Part shown: piece by piece, positions 16,100-19,122 of the stretch | How positions within the stretch are numbered: the first letter of the stretch is position 1 | Layout: every line of letters starts with the position of its first letter | Assembly: GCA_031284845.1 (NCBI GenBank) | Contig: JAITXH010000188.1 | Span: 1 to 19,122, forward strand | DNA length: 19,122 nucleotides | Origin: Puniceicoccales bacterium | GTDB lineage: Bacteria > Verrucomicrobiota > Verrucomicrobiia > Opitutales > UBA953 | Direction: 5' to 3' | Notes under the pieces: generated by a model | Databases searched by the model: none | The model's input: only the letters and a program-made list of their open reading frames with translations | What the model was told of the DNA's origin: nothing | Made by a program: the position numbers and the translations under genes

Positions 16100-16669
16100 T
16101 TAATCAAAGTCTCTCGCATCAATTACCATTCTGTATAAGAGTATTCCCCAAAAAAGTCCCAGTGCAATCTGTTTGCACTCGGGATGCGTGGGAAGGATGT
16201 AATCTTTGTTCAACAAAACTTCTTGCTTCCGCTTGAGCTTGAGAGAAAAAAGAAAATTTCCAAAAATGCTGAAAATGCGTTTCTGAATTGTCAAAATACT
16301 TTGCAATCCTGTATCTTTGGCTGAATTAAAAGCGATGGCATTTTCCTTGTAATACAACAATCCGTAAAGATCTGCTCCTTTTGCCAGCACAAAATATTCT
16401 TCGTTGAAATAACAGCTTATACTTTCCGGCGAAACAAGGTATTTATACGTGTTTCCATCAATTTTCACCGTCTCGCCGATAGGAAAAGAAAAAATGGCAT
16501 TGTTGATTTTTCCCTTAATTTGTGTCGTCGGCCCAAAGTCGCAACAAACCTCGCCGACCATTTTCAGGCCACTCGCTTCTTCTATCCAATAACGGTGCAA
16601 GCGTTCTCCCCGCACACCATTAGGAGTAGCAGGACAAGACACCGAGAGTTTATGGAGATATTCGTTCAT
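16100..16669 (-). CDS. AT-rich protein of unknown function
   Basis: 189 residues from the ATG at 16669; the frame also allows a TTG four codons upstream (16681). I do not recognise the family. The first 25 or so residues contain 'CPATPNGVRGERLHRYW'. The middle is rich in Tyr, Phe and Ile with alternating beta-like segments (about 45-115). Near residues 125-145 there is a basic 'KRIFSIFGNFLFSLKLKRKQE' piece, and the C-terminus (about 170-182) is hydrophobic (LGLFWGILLYRM), possibly membrane-associated. No signal peptide. Base composition is clearly more AT-rich than the genes to the left, which suggests transfer or weak selection. It is convergent with the EpsI-like gene and next to the repeat element. 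Confidence 0.55.
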   Translation of the reverse strand: MNEYLHKLSVSCPATPNGVRGERLHRYWIEEASGLKMVGEVCCDFGPTTQIKGKINNAIFSFPIGETVKIDGNTYKYLVSPESISCYFNEEYFVLAKGADLYGLLYYKENAIAFNSAKDTGLQSILTIQKRIFSIFGNFLFSLKLKRKQEVLLNKDYILPTHPECKQIALGLFWGILLYRMVIDARDFD

Positions 16670-16880
16670 TGGTGAAAACAAAGGGCCTACTCAGGATTTT
16701 GGACGGATGCCATTTACGAATAAAAACTTCTCTTTTAAAGAAAAATTTTATTCTCTGTTGCATTGTCATGTTTGTTTAGAATGTAACGCTGTCTGGCACA
16801 TATTTGTCAAATCCTATAATGCTTTTCGTTATTTCGAGTGGAGCACTGGATATTTTTCTTCTAAATCCCCCAACGGGGGA

Positions 16881-16951
16881 AAATGTGTACCGAACGAAGT
16901 GAGAGCGATTCCATAACCGCCGGTGAACCGCGAAGCGGTGTAACCGGCGGA
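16881..16951 (+). repeat. Left arm of the inverted-repeat element
   Basis: 71 bases. It contains a nested hairpin, 8-bp stem 16917-16924/16943-16950 and 5-bp stem 16927-16931/16935-16939, with the GCGAAGC mini-hairpin core at 16930-16936. Confidence 0.9.
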
Positions 16952-17058
16952 TAGCCTCCCCCTCGTAACATCGTCCCCGAAGGGGGCGAACTACAATTGC
17001 GACACGCCTTGGCTGCCATTGTTCGCCCCTTGCAGGGTCGCTGAGATAGCAGAGTAGA

Positions 17059-17129
17059 TCCGCCGGTTACAGTGCTTCGCACTTCACCGGCGGTTATGGA
17101 ATCGCTCTCACTCCGTTCGGTACACATTT
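17059..17129 (-). repeat. Right arm of the inverted-repeat element
   Basis: Reverse complement of the left arm except at five positions: one single difference (17113 opposite 16897) and two pairs in the inner stem. The inner stem here is 17071-17075/17079-17083 with loop TTC on the plus strand, which is GAA on the minus strand. Confidence 0.9.
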
Positions 17130-17182
17130 ACCCACTTCGTGGTATTACGAGTGGGACATCTTTTCACTCAAGATAGCGGGTG

Positions 17183-17198
17183 AGCGTTTTTTAACGCT
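17183..17198. repeat. Short perfect hairpin
   Basis: AGCGTT (17183-17188) and AACGCT (17193-17198) pair around a TTTT loop. The stem is short and no T-run follows, so a terminator role is unlikely. It lies between the repeat element and the ATPase gene. Confidence 0.4.
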
Positions 17199-17317
17199 GT
17201 AATTCCTTATTTATAATCAAGATGAATCGAGATGTAAGGCTGCCAAACTACCATTCAAAAATTGTTTAAGCCCTACGGACATTTCCCGCAGGAAGGAAGA
17301 AATAGGCAGAGGTTCAC

Positions 17318-17346
17318 GCAGATTTAAGATTGAAACTTAAATTTGC
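17318..17346. promoter_or_regulatory. Imperfect inverted repeat upstream of the ATPase gene
   Basis: GCAGATTTAAG (17318-17328) and CTTAAATTTGC (17336-17346) form an 11-bp stem with one G-T pair and a 7-base loop. It ends 22 bases before the ATG of the ATPase gene, where it could act as an operator or a leader hairpin. No experimental or family support. Confidence 0.4.
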
Positions 17347-17368
17347 ATGAAACAGGCTTTGCTCTCGT

Positions 17369-18556
17369 ATGATTTCCCGCACATTACAAGCCGTGCTCCG
17401 CCAGCGTGCCAGCAGCTACAAAGCTGTTCTGCTCACCGGACCGCGGCAAAGCGGAAAAACTACGCTGGCCCGGGCGACATTTCCCGAAAAGCCCTACCTC
17501 TCCTTCGAAAACCCTGATACCCGTGCCATCGCCACCGCCGACCCGCGCTCCTTTCTCGCACGTTTCGGCGATGGCGCGATTTTCGACGAGGTGCAGCGCG
17601 TGCCGGAGTTGTTTTCCTATCTTCAACAAATCCTTGATGAATCGCCTGCTACGGGGCGTTTCATCCTCACTGGCTCGCAGCATCTCGCTCTCTCGCAAAA
17701 CGCCTCGCAATCCCTTGCCGGGCGCGTGGCAATCCTCCAATTGCTCCCCTTTTCCCGCAAAGAAATGCTCAGTGGCGGCATTGCCTCCACCTCGCTTGCC
17801 GAGACACTTTTCAACGGTTCCTACCCGCCTGTTTTTGACCAAAAACTTCCCTCTGGCGAATGGTTCGACAACTACATCGCCACCTACCTTGAGCGCGATG
17901 TCCGCCAAATAATCAATGTCCGCGACCTTGCTGCTTTTCAGCGTTTTCTCGGCTTGTGTGCTGGAAACACCGGGCAATTGTTTAACGCCTCGCGCCTCTC
18001 CGCCGATTGCGGTGTGGCCTCCGTCACCGTCTCCCAGTGGCTCTCCGTCCTGGAAAGCAGTTACCTGATCTTCCGTTTACAACCCTATCACGGCAATTTC
18101 CGGAAACGGCTGGTGAAAACTCCCAAACTTTATTTTTGGGACACGGGTCTTGCGGTGCGTTTGCTCGGTATTCAGACCCCGGAACAACTTCACACTCATC
18201 CCTTGCGCGGTTCTTTGTTTGAAAATTGGGTCATCGCTGACGCCATGAAAACCATTTCTCACAGCGGACAACGCCCGCAGTTTTATTTTTGGCGCGACAG
18301 TGCAGGGCTTGAAGTGGACTTGCTTCAAGACATCGGCGGCGGTGCTCTTGAGGCTACGGAAATCAAATCCGGGGCGACATTTACGCCCGACTGGACTACG
18401 GGCTTACTCAAGTGGTCGGAACTCGCCCGAACAGCAGCACCTCAATCTCCCGAGCCATCTCCCGAGAAAGCACCGGCGCTCCATCTTGTTTACGGCGGCG
18501 CGGAGACGTTTGATTTCAAAAATATCCGCATTCGTTCATGGAATACCAGTTTGTAG
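17369..18556 (+). CDS. AAA_14/DUF4143 family ATPase
   Basis: 395 residues. The N-terminal AAA+ (AAA_14) domain has Walker A GPRQSGKT (24-31), Walker B AIFDEVQRVPEL (70-81, D73-E74) and a sensor-like stretch FILTGSQHLALSQ (98-110). From about residue 170 comes DUF4143, starting with YIATYLERDVRQI, followed by a winged-helix-like part (SVTVSQWLSVLESSYLIF) and 'YFWDTGLAVRLLG'. The end carries a nuclease-like signature, FYFWRDSAGLEVD (E315-V-D317) and E331-I-K333-S, resembling a PD-(D/E)xK active site. This family is widespread, often in variable regions; its role is not known. It stands alone, with no Shine-Dalgarno and no obvious partner. Its GC content is higher than that of the flanking DNA. 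Confidence 0.9.
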   Translation: MISRTLQAVLRQRASSYKAVLLTGPRQSGKTTLARATFPEKPYLSFENPDTRAIATADPRSFLARFGDGAIFDEVQRVPELFSYLQQILDESPATGRFILTGSQHLALSQNASQSLAGRVAILQLLPFSRKEMLSGGIASTSLAETLFNGSYPPVFDQKLPSGEWFDNYIATYLERDVRQIINVRDLAAFQRFLGLCAGNTGQLFNASRLSADCGVASVTVSQWLSVLESSYLIFRLQPYHGNFRKRLVKTPKLYFWDTGLAVRLLGIQTPEQLHTHPLRGSLFENWVIADAMKTISHSGQRPQFYFWRDSAGLEVDLLQDIGGGALEATEIKSGATFTPDWTTGLLKWSELARTAAPQSPEPSPEKAPALHLVYGGAETFDFKNIRIRSWNTSL

Positions 18557-19122
18557 AGTGGTTTTGAACCGTTCTTGTATAGCGTTTTGCTCAAACTGGG
18601 ATGCGCGGTATATCGGAAACGCCAAATGCCGCTGCTCCGGAATTGCCATCAGCACCTTCGGACGACGGCACGCGTTTTGGAGTGCGGCGTCTCGACGCCG
18701 CTTTATGCCAGCAGAGGCATTATACCACCTTCTATTAAAAATTACACTTTACAGAGATGAGGCTGAGCGGCTCAGAACCCGCTGAAGACGGGGTTTGCGG
18801 CGCAGTGTTCCGTGTATCCGTATATGTCCGGCAATTTTCACGCATTTTTATCCCAACATCCTCTGGAAAATACTCCTCGATTGTGAAAGAAAGTTCTTGC
18901 TCTCTTCCCCCAAAGCATTCCTCTCTCGGTTTGTTTTCTCATCTTTTCTGCATGATCTTGCATCCTCTCGACGCTTTTTGCCGAAAAACCAAACTCCTCC
19001 CCAATTCCTAAATGTTGTATCTTTTGAGAAAACTCCTTGATTCATTGAAACGTTCGACACGATCTGCTCGAGCCGATTTTTCGTTCGCAATATACTTATT
19101 TGCAACAAGTTACCCCCCCCCC
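18557..19122. other. Gene-free window end
   Basis: I see no credible gene in 566 bases. The only structured parts are the GC-rich palindrome at 18684-18701 and small stems near 18767-18795 (CTGAG-CGG-CTCAG, then AACCC...GGGTT). From about 18840 the DNA is AT-rich and unstructured, and the window ends in a run of ten C. Short open frames here lack a ribosome-binding site and family resemblance. Confidence 0.55.
18684..18701. repeat. GC-rich palindrome, possibly a dispersed repeat
   Basis: GCGGCGTC (18684-18691) and GACGCCGC (18694-18701) pair perfectly around TC. The flanks (GTTTTGGAGT before, TTTATGCC after) resemble dispersed intergenic repeats I recall from Verrucomicrobia-type genomes; this is from memory and unverified. 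Only one copy is in the window. Confidence 0.5.

Larger units (their letters stand above)
16867..17142. repeat. Compound inverted-repeat element with nested hairpins (MITE- or REP-pair-like)
   Basis: Arms 16881-16951 and 17059-17129 are inverted copies, 66 of 71 bases alike, around a 107-base centre. Each arm folds on itself: outer stem CCGCCGGT/ACCGGCGG, inner 5-bp stem, triloop GAA. The inner stem is ACCGC/GCGGT in the left arm and AGTGC/GCACT in the right, so the two stems differ by paired substitutions that keep pairing. Just outside the arms lie further hairpins: CCCCC-AAC-GGGGG (16867-16879) and CCAC-TTC-GTGG (17132-17142). The centre has CCCC-GAA-GGGG (16975-16985) and a 9-bp inverted repeat, 16983-16991 with 17021-17029. 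No transposase is encoded, so it would be a non-autonomous mobile or structural element. Confidence 0.85.
16670..17368. other. Gene-free stretch holding the inverted-repeat element
   Basis: No credible gene in 699 bases. The left part (16670-16866) is AT-rich without visible structure. The compound inverted repeat fills 16867-17142. To its right are a 6-bp hairpin AGCGTT-TTTT-AACGCT (17183-17198) and an 11-bp imperfect inverted repeat (17318-17346) just before the ATPase gene. Short open frames across the repeat are by-products of its palindromic sequence. Confidence 0.7.

Noticed and set aside
16861..17127. 88-codon minus frame across the inverted repeat
   Set aside because: Its sequence mirrors the palindromic DNA, with no independent coding signs.
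16867..17142. CRISPR array
   Set aside because: The repeats are inverted, only two in number, and there are no regular spacers or cas genes.
18848..19108. 86-codon minus frame at the window end
   Set aside because: It has a TTG start, no ribosome-binding site, low-complexity charged content and no recognisable family.
1..19122. tRNA or rRNA genes
   Set aside because: No TTCGA-type T-loop with an acceptor stem and no rRNA-like stretch was seen in the gaps between genes.

Overview
The window reads as a piece of a chromosome from the PVC group, most likely Verrucomicrobiota. This is an inference from gene content: a secreted TolB-propeller/di-haem protein of the HzsA-related type, an FkbH-like protein beside an EpsI-type exosortase-associated protein, a short EF-Ts, and a group-III-like phosphofructokinase. 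No rRNA or tRNA gene is present to settle it. Most of the window is GC-rich. From about 16,000 onward the DNA is visibly more AT-rich and contains repeats.

Layout. 1-2246 (minus): a secreted di-haem protein, cut by the window edge. It was found by reading the minus strand directly; a long spurious frame lies opposite it. 2410-2946 (plus): a secreted DUF192 protein. 3098-4162 (plus): recA. 4266-5808 (minus): a two-gene unit, a 152-residue protein of unknown function followed one base later by prfA with a TTG start. 6020-7522 (plus): rpsB-tsf, ended by a strong intrinsic terminator at 7542-7579. 7630-11787 (minus): one very large gene with DUF4011, SF1 helicase and a Vsr/MTES_1575-type nuclease, a domain order associated with anti-phage defence. 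11960-16016 (plus): pfk, an FkbH-like gene and an EpsI-like gene, closely spaced and possibly one transcript. 16100-16669 (minus): an AT-rich orphan gene. 16867-17142: a compound inverted-repeat element. 17369-18556 (plus): an AAA+/DUF4143 ATPase. 18557-19122: no gene seen; it holds a GC-rich palindrome and ends in a poly-C run.

How they work together. recA, prfA, rpsB-tsf and pfk are housekeeping genes for recombination, translation and glycolysis. The FkbH-like and EpsI-like genes suggest a cell-surface polymer or PEP-CTERM/exosortase system whose main enzymes lie elsewhere. The large helicase-nuclease stands alone between housekeeping genes, like an acquired single-gene defence module.

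The least explained signal is the element at 16867-17142. Two 71-base arms in inverted orientation agree at 66 of 71 positions. Four of the five differences are paired changes that keep an internal hairpin intact, and the hairpins share C-GAA-G type triloops.
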